A stretch of 64,000 nucleotides of DNA from Moritella sp. 5 (GTDB taxonomy: Bacteria; Pseudomonadota; Gammaproteobacteria; Enterobacterales; Moritellaceae), in NCBI RefSeq assembly GCF_018219455.1, contig NZ_CP056122.1, positions 1,550,001 to 1,614,000 on the forward strand, written 5' to 3'. A model generated the notes under the pieces. It was not told the origin of the DNA, did no database searches, and saw only the letters and a list, made by a program, of their open reading frames with translations. Position 1 is the stretch's first letter. Each line of letters begins with the position of its first letter. A program made the position numbers and the translations under genes. Positions 28,135 to 37,072 of this stretch are shown one piece after another.

Positions 28135-28890
28135 CTAGGCGTCTCCCGCGTTCGTGCGCTCTTGATTTGCGCCAATCATGTTGTAAATATCATATCGCCA
28201 AAAGCCAATCCATTCGTGCAGTGCAAAATCAGTCAGTGCAAAGTTATACCCAAGTGGGATGAATGATATATTTGCTGACATATAATCAGCTCTGATTGGG
28301 GTCGCATGTACACCGAAATGTTCAAAGTACAATAGACTACGTTTGATGTGTAACCCTGATGAGACTAAGACATTGTTGTCGAAATTACCTTTTCTGAGTA
28401 TTTCACTGGTGAATTGTGCATTCTGCCATGTGTTAAGACTGTTTGGTTCGGTGATTATATCAACGGCATTAATACCAATAGAAACTAAGCGTTCCTTATA
28501 AACTGCGGCTTCTGTATCACCAAGTTTCTTTGTATCACCACCGCTTACAATGATTTTACATTGTTGATCACTGTCAACACATTCATTGTAAACTCTTGCA
28601 GCTTCGTAGATTCTTGCAAAAGAATAGAAAGGTGGCTCAATATTATCGCCAACCTTTTCTAGGCCTGCCCCCAGTAAGATAATAGCGTTATTTTCCTGCC
28701 AATGAATCGAGGTTTTAGCCACATAATCTTGTTGTAATTTATCCAATAAATATTTAGGCACGACCCCGATGCTGATAAGCACTGTAAGTAAAATTGTGCA
28801 GCATAATACGACTGACTTGGCGCGATGAACGTTAAATAAACGTAATAATAGGCTGATAATGATAAGTAAAGATATAAGCAGCAGGCTCAT
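28135..28890 (-). CDS. DUF218 (SanA/ElyC/YdcF) family membrane protein
   Basis: 251 residues. Two N-terminal membrane helices (about 3-20 and 28-48) precede a periplasmic DUF218 domain. The DUF218 core is seen in NAIILLGAGLE, IIVSGGD followed by EAAVYKERL, and ITEPNSLNTWQNAQF. ElyC and SanA act in envelope polymer metabolism and barrier function. The start at 28890 has AAGGAC 7 nt upstream; a frame ten codons longer is less well supported. Confidence 0.82.
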   Translation of the reverse strand: MSLLLISLLIIISLLLRLFNVHRAKSVVLCCTILLTVLISIGVVPKYLLDKLQQDYVAKTSIHWQENNAIILLGAGLEKVGDNIEPPFYSFARIYEAARVYNECVDSDQQCKIIVSGGDTKKLGDTEAAVYKERLVSIGINAVDIITEPNSLNTWQNAQFTSEILRKGNFDNNVLVSSGLHIKRSLLYFEHFGVHATPIRADYMSANISFIPLGYNFALTDFALHEWIGFWRYDIYNMIGANQERTNAGDA

Positions 28891-29012
28891 TGATTGTCCT
28901 TGTTGAAGTATGAAAAACACAGTATTTCATTGCAGTATAAAGTAATAAAATAATTTATCATTGTTTAAGTGGCTGGTCGGATGCTTATAAGTAACTGAAA
29001 CTTATTGTTAAA

Positions 29013-29879
29013 CTAGATGTTTGATGTTGCCATTAATATGTTCTTAAATGCTTCCATACTTGATTTTACCGAGTCCTTGCGCCAAATTAAATTCGTTGTT
29101 GTAGTACCGATCGCGGTCGGTAAAGGGTGTGTTTTAATACCTTCTTTAAATGGATATATCGTCAATAACTTTTCTGGCACAAAACCCACCCCCATACCCG
29201 CTGTTACGCAGTTTAATAACGCAGTATAGGAGTTTATTTCCACAATTTTGGGGTGCAGATCTGCTTGTTTTATCCAGTTAACTAAACGTGTGCGATAGAC
29301 ACATTGGGTTGAGAAACCCAGCAACGTGGGATTATGCCCTAAATCTAATGGTGAGTTAATATCCTCATTACGCAAGCTAGAAACCAGTACCAGGGTTTCG
29401 CTAAATACCGGCGTTATTTGCAGCCGTTGATCTTGAGGAGGATCAGATACGAGTGCTAAGTCTAATTGGCCATCAATAATCTGTTCGATGAGTATGCCTG
29501 TGGGGCTGGTCGTTACTTCTAATTCGACTTCAGTGTAGGTTTGATGAAAATCCATTAATACGTTAGATAGCCGTGATGCTGCGACAGCTTCGATACTACC
29601 CAAGCGCAGTCTACCTGATGGTGTCGTATTATTGATTTGTAGTATCGCAGACTCAGCCATAGCGAGAATTTCTTTAGCGTGATTAAAAAATTGTTCACCT
29701 GTGGGCGAGGGCCTTAACCGGTTTTTTTCTCGAATGAATAGATCGGTATTTAATTCGGCTTCTAATTTTTTGACTCGTGATGTAATGTTTGAAGGTACAC
29801 GATTTAATGCATGTGCTGCAGGACTTATCCCGCCCATTTCGACTACAGCACAAAAAATAGTAAGATCAGACAATTCCAC
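29013..29879 (-). CDS. LysR family transcriptional regulator
   Basis: 288 residues: an N-terminal winged helix-turn-helix (about 1-60, GGISPAAHALNRVPSNITSRVKKLE) and a LysR substrate-binding domain (about 87-285). It starts with GTG, with GGAG 9 nt upstream. It is divergent from the DMT exporter gene, and the shared promoter contains a perfect inverted repeat, so it very probably controls that exporter. Confidence 0.9.
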   Translation of the reverse strand: MELSDLTIFCAVVEMGGISPAAHALNRVPSNITSRVKKLEAELNTDLFIREKNRLRPSPTGEQFFNHAKEILAMAESAILQINNTTPSGRLRLGSIEAVAASRLSNVLMDFHQTYTEVELEVTTSPTGILIEQIIDGQLDLALVSDPPQDQRLQITPVFSETLVLVSSLRNEDINSPLDLGHNPTLLGFSTQCVYRTRLVNWIKQADLHPKIVEINSYTALLNCVTAGMGVGFVPEKLLTIYPFKEGIKTHPLPTAIGTTTTNLIWRKDSVKSSMEAFKNILMATSNI

Positions 29880-29908
29880 TCTTTATATCTCCACGTTAAA
29901 CCGCATTA

Positions 29909-29927
29909 CTTTCTCAAAATGAGAAAG
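29909..29927. promoter_or_regulatory. LysR operator candidate in LysR/DMT divergent promoter
   Basis: CTTTCTCA (29909-29916), AAA spacer, TGAGAAAG (29920-29927): a perfect 8-bp inverted repeat in the 127-bp gap between the two start codons. Size and place suit a LysR dimer site. Confidence 0.6.
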
Positions 29928-30006
29928 ATAGATTCACAATAATTCATTATTAATAACAGTATATTGCTTTTATACTCTAATTCATAAGCTTAGTTAGGAA
30001 TAGATT

Positions 30007-30927
30007 ATGGATAATTCAACACGCCAAGGCTATTTGGCTGCATTCGGGGCCGTGCTCATTTGGTCGGGGTTTATTTTAGTATCACGTATGGGTGGGATCA
30101 GTCCCTTGCTTTCGTATGATGTCATTGCCATTCGTTATGCAACCTGTGCGGCTTTGGTATTACCAATTTGGTGGTTTAAATTTAGGTTCAAATTATGGCA
30201 ACCTAAGTTCATTGTTTGTAGCCTGTTTGGTGGTCTAGGATATGCGTTATTTGCCTTCCAAGGATTCGAAACGACACCCGGTTCACAGTCTGCGGTGCTA
30301 TTACCGGGCTTGATTCCCGTGATGATTATTGTTTTGTCGGTTGTGGTTAACAAGCAAAAGCACGCTTGGAGTAAGTGGTTTGGTGTTGTGGTGATCACAT
30401 CGGGTATCGCGGTGCTATTTTTACAAGAATTTTTAGCACAAGGCACATTATCGATTGGTCATTTAAGTCTTGCGGGTGCTGCGTTTTGTTGGGGGATATT
30501 TTCAGTATTACTGAGTCGTTGGCAGATCACGCCATGGCAAGCTACCGCAAGTCTGGCTATGATCACTTGCACCATTTACATGCCGATTTATTTACTCTGG
30601 TTACCTAAGAATATCAGTTTCGAATTAGTCAGTGCTGGATTGTGGGGGGATATTTTATTACAAAGCTTTTATCAGGGGTTCATGGCGACGATAGTACAGA
30701 TGCTGTTATATGTTCGCGCTGTGCAGATTATTGGTGCGGCGAACATGGGCACTATGATGGCGATGGTACCGGTTATTGCTGGTGTGAGTGCGTTATTTGT
30801 ATTTGATGAACCTGTTAAAGCAAGTTTGATCATTGCTATGACAATGGTGAGTATTGGTGTTTGGTTTGCTAATACTCAATACTTTGCTAATAAAAAATTA
30901 ATTCATTCCACGAGTGAACGCGCATAA
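30007..30927 (+). CDS. DMT superfamily (EamA) transporter
   Basis: 306 residues with ten membrane helices in two EamA repeats (about 8-140 and 155-290). The N-terminus FGAVLIWSGFILVSRMG and the GTMMAMVPVIAGVSALFVFDEP segment near the end are typical of EamA exporters of amino acids or metabolites. AGGA lies 9 nt before the ATG. Control by the divergent LysR is likely. The substrate is unknown. Confidence 0.88.
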   Translation: MDNSTRQGYLAAFGAVLIWSGFILVSRMGGISPLLSYDVIAIRYATCAALVLPIWWFKFRFKLWQPKFIVCSLFGGLGYALFAFQGFETTPGSQSAVLLPGLIPVMIIVLSVVVNKQKHAWSKWFGVVVITSGIAVLFLQEFLAQGTLSIGHLSLAGAAFCWGIFSVLLSRWQITPWQATASLAMITCTIYMPIYLLWLPKNISFELVSAGLWGDILLQSFYQGFMATIVQMLLYVRAVQIIGAANMGTMMAMVPVIAGVSALFVFDEPVKASLIIAMTMVSIGVWFANTQYFANKKLIHSTSERA

Positions 30928-31641
30928 ATTAATTATCTCGAACATATATAATGTAAAGAATGTTTATAGTATTAAAGTTTACAATATAATGACTTAGGGT
31001 GATTTTTTGGACTGTATGGATATACCGAACTATTTAATTTATTATTTAATTGATAACATATTTTGTCATGAAAGATAGAGTTGAAATTTATAGTGTAAAC
31101 GGAATATCGGATATATGTATTGTTGATGAAAATAAGCTCATGACCCATATAAGTCATCGATTCCTGATGGCATATATTTCAGAATTCTCGAAATTATTCA
31201 GCCATGGTCAAATGAAAACCCTTTTAAGGTTCACGCCTTCGTAATCAGCTTTTAATTACTCGCAGACCAAATGATGCCCTAGATACAAGACAAAAGAAGC
31301 CATCTTAAAAACTAAAGTTCATGCAACTGGAATTAGCATTCAAATTTTCAAGTTATTAATAAATTACATTGAAACAGAGCGTGAAAAGTATTTAACAGTA
31401 CCGCTTCAACGGTAATCTTAGTTAACACTTGACTAAAATCGAGTGAATTTTTTAAGATTTCAGGACATGGTCGGTTATCCTATCAATTTTCAGTCTCTCA
31501 ACCATTATTTTACGACCAATCCATCGTTGCATAGTTGGAGAGCAGCGATGAATCGGTTTATAATTGAATTTGAAGACCATTTGGAAACACCATGTGAATG
31601 GTAATTACACAGAATTATTTACAGGGTCCGATAAAACAAAA
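30928..31641. other. 714-bp gene-poor region at the left edge of the accessory patch
   Basis: AT-rich sequence with no well supported gene. Short open stretches exist: 31050-31244 (+), a frame ending with a stop near 31410 (+), and 31443-31604 (+; GTG start, ends HLETPCEW). None has a convincing ribosome site or a family I recognise. They look like decayed gene fragments. Confidence 0.5.
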
Positions 31642-32526
31642 TTAACTTGAATGACGTTTTATATAGTCATTTGACTTCGCTAACAAATTATTTATAGCTT
31701 TCTCTATTAGAGTAACTAGCTGTACATTTAGTTTAAGATACATGTCGACACTTTCAGCGCTAACTTTTAGAGTTCCCAAAACTCTGGTTTCTTCTTGTAG
31801 TGACGCTTTAGCTTTTGTTATATCTTTACTTGCTGATGAAACTAGATCTTTTAAATTTTCAAAGGTTTCTTTTACTCTCCCCAATTTTTTGTGTAGCTCA
31901 GGAATCAATTTTCCTTCAACAACACCCGCAGCTATAGCATAAGCAATCGTAAGGCCAATAGGACCTGCAATAACGCCTACTGCAGAACCTGCGTAAGCTT
32001 CTGTTCTAATTTTGTCTACTTGAACTTGGAAATAGTCACTATTAGTATCAAAATCGATTCCAAGTCGATTGTTAAGCTCAACTAGTTTCCCCTGAGCAGA
32101 GTTAAAGCTAGCTGAGCTTTGGTCTAGAGAAGATTGGCTTTCATTAATGCTATTAATTCCATTTTCAATAACTTTTAATAGAATATTTTTTGTATCTTCA
32201 ACATTACGATTACTATCTTTTAATAGGGATAAATATGCTGGTAATATTTGATTAAGTAACTCACACCATTCATATATTTTTTGTACTGATATTTGGTATT
32301 TATCCTTACTGTCTAGCAAAAGTTCAGTTACATTTCCAACTAGCTTCGCAGCTTCATAGCTGTAGTCAGTTTGAAATTTCGTCATCTCTTTAATTGTATT
32401 TTCAAATGTAGTCCATGGAATAACCGTATCTACAACTCGGTTGTAGAGATCTAAAGCCTTGTCAGCCGTCTCAATTATATTTTTTACATCATCAATATTA
32501 GCAGGCGTTAGTGTGAAAGAAGTCAT
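31642..32526 (-). CDS. clyA: ClyA/HlyE-type pore-forming haemolysin
   Basis: 294 residues (298 if the ATG at 32538 is used). The whole length matches E. coli ClyA as I remember it: IIETADKALDLYNR and VIPWTTFENTIKE near the N-terminus, KIYEWCELL around the conserved Cys, QVDKIRTEAYAG, the hydrophobic beta-tongue AGPIGLTIAYAIAAGVVEGK (about residues 187-206) and the end YIKRH. ClyA is exported without a signal peptide and assembles alpha-helical pores in target membranes. The second conserved Cys near the C-terminus is absent, and so are the last ten or so residues of the E. coli protein. GAGGA touches the first ATG and lies 12 nt before the second. An IS3 remnant lies just upstream. Confidence 0.92.
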   Translation of the reverse strand: MTSFTLTPANIDDVKNIIETADKALDLYNRVVDTVIPWTTFENTIKEMTKFQTDYSYEAAKLVGNVTELLLDSKDKYQISVQKIYEWCELLNQILPAYLSLLKDSNRNVEDTKNILLKVIENGINSINESQSSLDQSSASFNSAQGKLVELNNRLGIDFDTNSDYFQVQVDKIRTEAYAGSAVGVIAGPIGLTIAYAIAAGVVEGKLIPELHKKLGRVKETFENLKDLVSSASKDITKAKASLQEETRVLGTLKVSAESVDMYLKLNVQLVTLIEKAINNLLAKSNDYIKRHSS

Positions 32527-32621
32527 GATATTTGTCATTCCTCATATCTTTTTTATGTAAAAATATTTTTGCTCGAATTACTTTTCGCAGCAAGAATGTC
32601 GTTTTAGTGTCAATGTTATAT

Positions 32622-32739
32622 ATGAAGCAAAGTGGTGCACTTAACAAGGTCAAATTAAAAGGCCTGACTCCGATAGAATATCGAAATCAGGCCTTACAAG
32701 CCGCTTAACTAAAATGTCCAATTTAATGGGGTCTCTTCA
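32622..32739 (+). mobile_element. IS3-family remnant: transposase C-terminus and terminal inverted repeat
   Basis: Codons 32622-32708 encode NKVKLKGLTPIEYRNQALQ and a stop, the typical last residues of IS3-family OrfB transposases (LKGLSPVEYR-like). Seven bases later TGTCCAATTTAATGGGG...CTTCA matches the usual right terminal repeat of IS3-type elements (inverted: TGAAG...CCCC...TTGGACA). The rest of the element is missing. It lies between clyA and the 231-aa gene and shows that the patch has been rearranged by transposition. Confidence 0.75.
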
Positions 32740-32818
32740 ATCAATGCAATGATGCTGGCTTTTTTATTACTTCGACAAGCGGATAAAGTTTGATTGTTTT
32801 CTTATTTATTCAACAACG

Positions 32819-33514
32819 TTAACTTTTCACCAGATCAATCAAACTTGACATTTGCGGTTCCCAGTCACTACCGTATGTTGAACTCGGTGTATAACTCTCA
32901 AAATCGGGATTAGTAAACACCTCTTGAAAAAGAACTTCTTTATCTTCCATATAAAATTTTACATGAGCAATCACATCCTGCACGTCCTTATGCCTATATA
33001 ACCAACGCAATTCTGCACTAGTTATACCGTCGCCATGTGGCGGTTTCTTTGACATGGCTTCACTGATCTCTAAATCCGTTAGGATAAAATGCACGATGCC
33101 CTTAGATTTAACCTGGAATTCCAGCCCAGCTTTACTTGTACGTTTCCATGCTTCTTTATATTCTTTTAGTACATCAAATTGAGAGGCAACATTATAACTG
33201 GAGTGTTCTTTCAAGAATTCTTTAAAAGTAATTCCTCGCTGACCGTCAACTAACGTAGTATTAATACTTTCATCACTAGAATACTCCTTAGGCGATTGCG
33301 GATTCCAGACTGCGTTAGTAATATCATTTTGAATTAAGATGTTATCTTTAGTTTTCTTTGTGTTAAGCAATCCACAGCTATAGGCCATTTTTATTGGCTT
33401 AGTTCGCTTTATATTTCGCTTCTCAAGTGTTTTTAATGCTGCTTTTCGAGGAGAATCTAAACCGTAAATTACATCTCCGTCTTGGAAATTATCTGCTAGC
33501 GTTTCGTAAGCCAT
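32819..33514 (-). CDS. Hypothetical protein next to clyA
   Basis: 231 residues, hydrophilic, with no signal peptide and no membrane segment. I do not recognise a family. Visible features: an early Cys in MAYSCGLL, a segment KSKGIVHFILTDLEI, then GITSAELRWLYRHKDV, a Trp/Tyr/Arg-rich motif that may mark a conserved family. GAGGTG lies 6 nt before the ATG, so the gene is probably expressed. It is on the same strand as clyA, separated by the IS3 remnant. A role as a second toxin or effector is speculation from position only. Confidence 0.6.
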   Translation of the reverse strand: MAYETLADNFQDGDVIYGLDSPRKAALKTLEKRNIKRTKPIKMAYSCGLLNTKKTKDNILIQNDITNAVWNPQSPKEYSSDESINTTLVDGQRGITFKEFLKEHSSYNVASQFDVLKEYKEAWKRTSKAGLEFQVKSKGIVHFILTDLEISEAMSKKPPHGDGITSAELRWLYRHKDVQDVIAHVKFYMEDKEVLFQEVFTNPDFESYTPSSTYGSDWEPQMSSLIDLVKS

Positions 33515-34196
33515 TTCACACCTCTATTAATGTTTGGAAAGTAGGACTTTTTTCGTTGTAATCAGTCCCAGTAAAAAAAGATTGCATATGTATCACCTAA
33601 AAGAAGAAGGGGATGAGCCTTACTATAGCTTTATGATTACAAAGTAAAAACAGAGAAACAAAAAAACACAGTTAAGATAAATAGAACAATACTAAAAAAT
33701 GTACAAGAATGGCAAGTCGCAAGGCACCCAAGCGTTTGATGAACCCGATTTACCTTACTGACGTAGAGTTTAAGGCAAGTTCATCTCGGGATTAAGAAGA
33801 TGAACAATGTGACATTTCTAAATAAATAACCGATGTGACATTTTAAACGGGGTTTAATAAACAAATAACCAATACTGGCACCGCCATTGACGATGCCAGT
33901 GCTTTAGTCAAAAGCAAGGTGTGATTATCTTCCTGTTGGTTTACAAGATATTTCAAATGTATCGACATCAATCTTATATTGCTTTTACTCCAATAAATGA
34001 TCGACTCTTGCGTTAAAACGATTCTTATCAACACCTGACTTTTGATTCACTTGGTCATGGTAAACAGCAGGAGCAATTAACGATCTTGTATTTCCGCGTA
34101 GAGCCTGCAATCGACCCTCAATTGATGTCGAGTTTATCTCATCCTTGTCAGTCATGCTCGACGGCAATTTGTGGATGTGCTTAGCCATTTTTCAGA
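33515..34196. other. Gene-poor region with direct repeats and a hairpin
   Basis: TGTGACATTT occurs at 33808-33817 and 33834-33843, 26 bp apart, and could be the end of a lost insertion sequence (IS21-type ends carry such repeats). ACTGGCA (33874-33880) and TGCCAGT (33894-33900) form a hairpin. A 67-codon ORF at 33985-34188 (-) has no ribosome site and no recognisable family, and I do not call it a gene. Confidence 0.45.
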
Positions 34197-34542
34197 CGAG
34201 GTGAAAGGTATTTTAGATCGTTATGGCGAGATCTGGCATCTTGATGATTTGGCGACAGAGAAACAGTGCACAGCGGCAAGCTTATCATAATGAAAATTCG
34301 TTACCAATCATGGCAGAGATCCGCTATTGTGATAAGCATTACGAAGGATTAACGTGCTTTTGCACAACGCTAGGCGCACAATTGGATAATAATTTAATGG
34401 AGGCTGAATTAAAATTGGTGGTCAGGGATATATAAATGCGATGTTCCACAAAACGTTATCTGGTGCGAGTATCGGGGATGAGATCACCTCAATCATAGCT
34501 ACAGCCAGTTGGGCAAGCACGAATATCTTTGTTCTTAAATAA
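34197..34542 (+). pseudogene. IS66-family transposase remnant (frameshifted)
   Basis: Pieces in three frames match the C-terminal part of IS66 TnpC transposases: EVKGILDRYGEIWHLDD, then AYHNENSLPIMAEI, then HYEGLTCFC, GAQLDNNLMEAELKLVVRD, and after another shift NAMFHKTLSGASIGDEITS ending FVLK and TAA. The LDNNLME and SIIATAS blocks are the key family motifs. The frameshifts are near 34290 and 34433. No intact IS66 ends or tnpA/tnpB are visible, so this is a dead fragment. Confidence 0.8.
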
Positions 34543-34636
34543 TTTTTAATAAGTAATTTTTTCGAGATTAAACGAAGTCTGTTATTTCAAGGTTAGATTA
34601 TGGAATTCTGACCGTTATTACCAAAGGAGCTGTTAA

Positions 34637-34843
34637 ATGCCGTATATCAATATTAAAATCACCGATGAGCAAGTAACGAAAGAGCAAAAAGCACAGTTAA
34701 TCGCAGGTGCGACACAATTGCTGGTGGACGTATTGGGGAAAAACCCGAAAACGACCGTAGTGGTGATTGACGAAGTAAATACCGATAACTGGGGCATCGG
34801 TGGCGAAGTGGTGACGGCACTGCGCCAAAAATCTCAACCTTAG
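34637..34843 (+). CDS. 4-oxalocrotonate tautomerase family protein
   Basis: 68 residues with the catalytic Pro after the initiator Met (MPYINIKITDEQVT) and the typical PKTTVVVIDEVNTDNWGIGGE ending with the family's small beta hairpin. These enzymes use the N-terminal proline as base for keto-enol tautomerisation. AAAGGAG lies 8 nt before the ATG. It is convergent with a LysR gene, with only 9 bases between them. The substrate is unknown. Confidence 0.88.
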   Translation: MPYINIKITDEQVTKEQKAQLIAGATQLLVDVLGKNPKTTVVVIDEVNTDNWGIGGEVVTALRQKSQP

Positions 34844-34852
34844 CTTTAACCA

Positions 34853-35806
34853 TTACCCAAGCCGCTTAGCAATAGCTTCTATCGCCATAGTAACGCCAAT
34901 CGGTACTGCAGCTTGATAAGAGTGCAATGCATAGACATTCACTTTATCAAGTTGGTAATCAGGTAACAATTCAGCTAATGCATGATTATGTTTCGCAAAT
35001 ATAAAGTCTGGAATAATACCAACACCAAATCCTTGTTCTAACATGTTAACGCAGGTGGGTAGGGTGTTGGCTTTATGGGTGGTTTTGAAACTCAGTTCAC
35101 AGCGCTGCTTATTGGTTGCTGTAGATTCACGGTGTTTAAGGTTATTTATCTTAAGACTCAAGTTGTGATTAATCGACTTTTCTTGCCAATGATTCGCGAC
35201 ATACTTTATCCGAGTGAGTGAGAGCATTGTTGTTTCAGGCTCAATGTTATCTTCAACTTTTAATACGTTTATATCGGTTTGATGAGCATTAATGGTTTGG
35301 AGTGAGCCACAAAGTACATCTCTAAAATCACCAATCCGTTTTTGCTTGAGGTTACTTATATTCGATTCTCCAACACGTATCGCAATATCAATGCCTTCTT
35401 GCATTAAATCTAGCTGACGATCATGGCTAATTAATTCTAACTCCACATCTGGATGTGCACTAAATACATCGTGTAATGCGGGTAAGACTAGGTGTTCCAT
35501 TAAAGCATGCGGTGCTGTTATCTTAATTAATCCTTGAGGAGACATTTGTAATTGTTGAGCGTCTTGCCATGCTTGCTCTGCAAGTTCGTGCATTGTGCAA
35601 CATTGTTGATAGAAGTGTTCACCTGCCGAGGTCAGGCTTTGTTTACGTGTTGTACGCTTAAGTAAAGTGACTGCAAGTTCGGTTTCAAGGTGCTTAAGAT
35701 GTTGGCTGACAACTGATTTCGAAACATTGAGTTTCTCTGCTGCTTTGGTTATTGATCCGAGCTTTACGACGTACATAAATACTGTCATTTTCTTAAGTTT
35801 ACTCAT
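34853..35806 (-). CDS. LysR family transcriptional regulator, copy 1 of a tandem pair
   Basis: 317 residues: helix-turn-helix (GSITKAAEKLNVSKSVVSQHLKHLE) and a LysR effector domain with an unusual Lys/His/Asn-rich insert around residues 190-230. It is very similar over its full length to the next gene (35998-36951). Most differences cluster in the insert and at scattered positions. The pair arose by tandem duplication. The CrgA/DsdC-like class of LysR is the closest type I can name. Confidence 0.88.
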   Translation of the reverse strand: MSKLKKMTVFMYVVKLGSITKAAEKLNVSKSVVSQHLKHLETELAVTLLKRTTRKQSLTSAGEHFYQQCCTMHELAEQAWQDAQQLQMSPQGLIKITAPHALMEHLVLPALHDVFSAHPDVELELISHDRQLDLMQEGIDIAIRVGESNISNLKQKRIGDFRDVLCGSLQTINAHQTDINVLKVEDNIEPETTMLSLTRIKYVANHWQEKSINHNLSLKINNLKHRESTATNKQRCELSFKTTHKANTLPTCVNMLEQGFGVGIIPDFIFAKHNHALAELLPDYQLDKVNVYALHSYQAAVPIGVTMAIEAIAKRLG

Positions 35807-35997
35807 CGTCGTTATCGCCTATATGTAAGATGATGCTTATTCTATCTTGATAGTTGTTCTGAACTTAACCTGGCAGGGTAATTGTTACATCAAAAAAAAC
35901 AGAGGTTAATATCCTTTAATTCAATGTGTTAGTAAATAGAAATAGCATCAAAAAAACATCAAAAAATCATCATGAAAATCATAGCTTTAGTTGTCCA

Positions 35998-36951
35998 TTA
36001 TGCTAGCCTTTTGGCGATAGCTTCTATTGCCATCGTTACGCCAATGGGAACAGCCGCTTGATAAGAATGTAGCGCATACACATTCACTTTATCGAGTTGA
36101 TAGTTGGGAAGTAGTTCAGCTAACACATCTGTATGTTTGGCAAAGATAAAATCTGGAATAATACCAACCCCAAATCCTTGTTCTAACATTGTTACGCAAG
36201 TAGGTAGGGTGTTGGCTTTATGATTGGCTTTAAAGGTAAGTTCGCAGCGCTGCTTATTAGCTTCTGTAGATTTACGGTGTTTAAGGTTACTTTTCTTAAG
36301 ACTAAAATGATGAAGAATCGATTTTTCTTGCCAGTGATTCGCGACGTACTTTATCCGAATGAGCGAGAGCGTTGTTGTTTCAGACTCAATGTTATCTTCA
36401 AGTTTTAATGCGTCTATATCGGTTTGATGAGCATTAATGGTTTGCACGGAACCACAGAGTACATCTCTAAAATCGCCAATCCGCTTTTGTTTGAGGTTGC
36501 TTATTTTTGATTCGCCCACACGTATCGCAATGTCGATGCCTTCTTGCATGAGATCTAACTGGCCATCATGGCTAATTAATTCTAACTCGACATTTGGATA
36601 AGCATTAAATACGTCATGTAATGCGGGTAAGACCAGATGGTCCATTAAAGCATGCGGTGCTGTTATCTTGATTAATCCTTGCGGGGAGACTTGTAATTGC
36701 TGGGCGTCTTGCCACGCTTGTTCTGCCAGTTCATGCATGGTGCAACATTGTTGATAGAAATGTTCACCTGCAGGCGTGAGGCTTTGTTTACGTGTTGTAC
36801 GCTTAAGCAAGGTGACCGCAAGCTCAGCTTCAAGCTGTTTCAAATGTTGGCTGACAACGGATTTAGATACGTCTAGTTTTTCTGCAGCTTTGGTTATAGA
36901 GCCTAGCTTTACTATGTGCATGAATACCGTCATTTTCCTAAGCTTAGTCAT
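35998..36951 (-). CDS. LysR family transcriptional regulator, copy 2 of a tandem pair
   Basis: 317 residues, exactly the same length as copy 1 and nearly identical in the helix-turn-helix (GSITKAAEKLDVSKSVVSQHLKQLE) and in the C-terminal block GFGVGIIPDFIFAKH. It is divergent from the SnoaL-like gene, which it may regulate. Retention of both copies with changes concentrated in the effector domain suggests divergence in ligand response. Confidence 0.88.
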   Translation of the reverse strand: MTKLRKMTVFMHIVKLGSITKAAEKLDVSKSVVSQHLKQLEAELAVTLLKRTTRKQSLTPAGEHFYQQCCTMHELAEQAWQDAQQLQVSPQGLIKITAPHALMDHLVLPALHDVFNAYPNVELELISHDGQLDLMQEGIDIAIRVGESKISNLKQKRIGDFRDVLCGSVQTINAHQTDIDALKLEDNIESETTTLSLIRIKYVANHWQEKSILHHFSLKKSNLKHRKSTEANKQRCELTFKANHKANTLPTCVTMLEQGFGVGIIPDFIFAKHTDVLAELLPNYQLDKVNVYALHSYQAAVPIGVTMAIEAIAKRLA

Positions 36952-37072
36952 TGTGTATTATTACCTATGTTTAATTGTTCTATTTATCTTAACAGTGTTT
37001 CCTGATTGTGCTGTTTTTATTCTTCAATTATAGCGGTAAAGTAACACTCATACACTTAATAGGAGCAAGATG

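Noticed and set aside
31050..31244. 64-codon ORF after the DMT exporter
   Set aside because: Weak start context, low-complexity AT-rich surroundings and no family; described only as part of the gene-poor region.
31443..31604. 53-codon ORF with GTG start and a protein-like composition
   Set aside because: It has no ribosome site and no family I recognise. It may be the tail of a lost gene, but this cannot be supported.
33985..34188. 67-codon ORF on the minus strand
   Set aside because: It has no ribosome site and no recognisable family, and lies in transposon debris.
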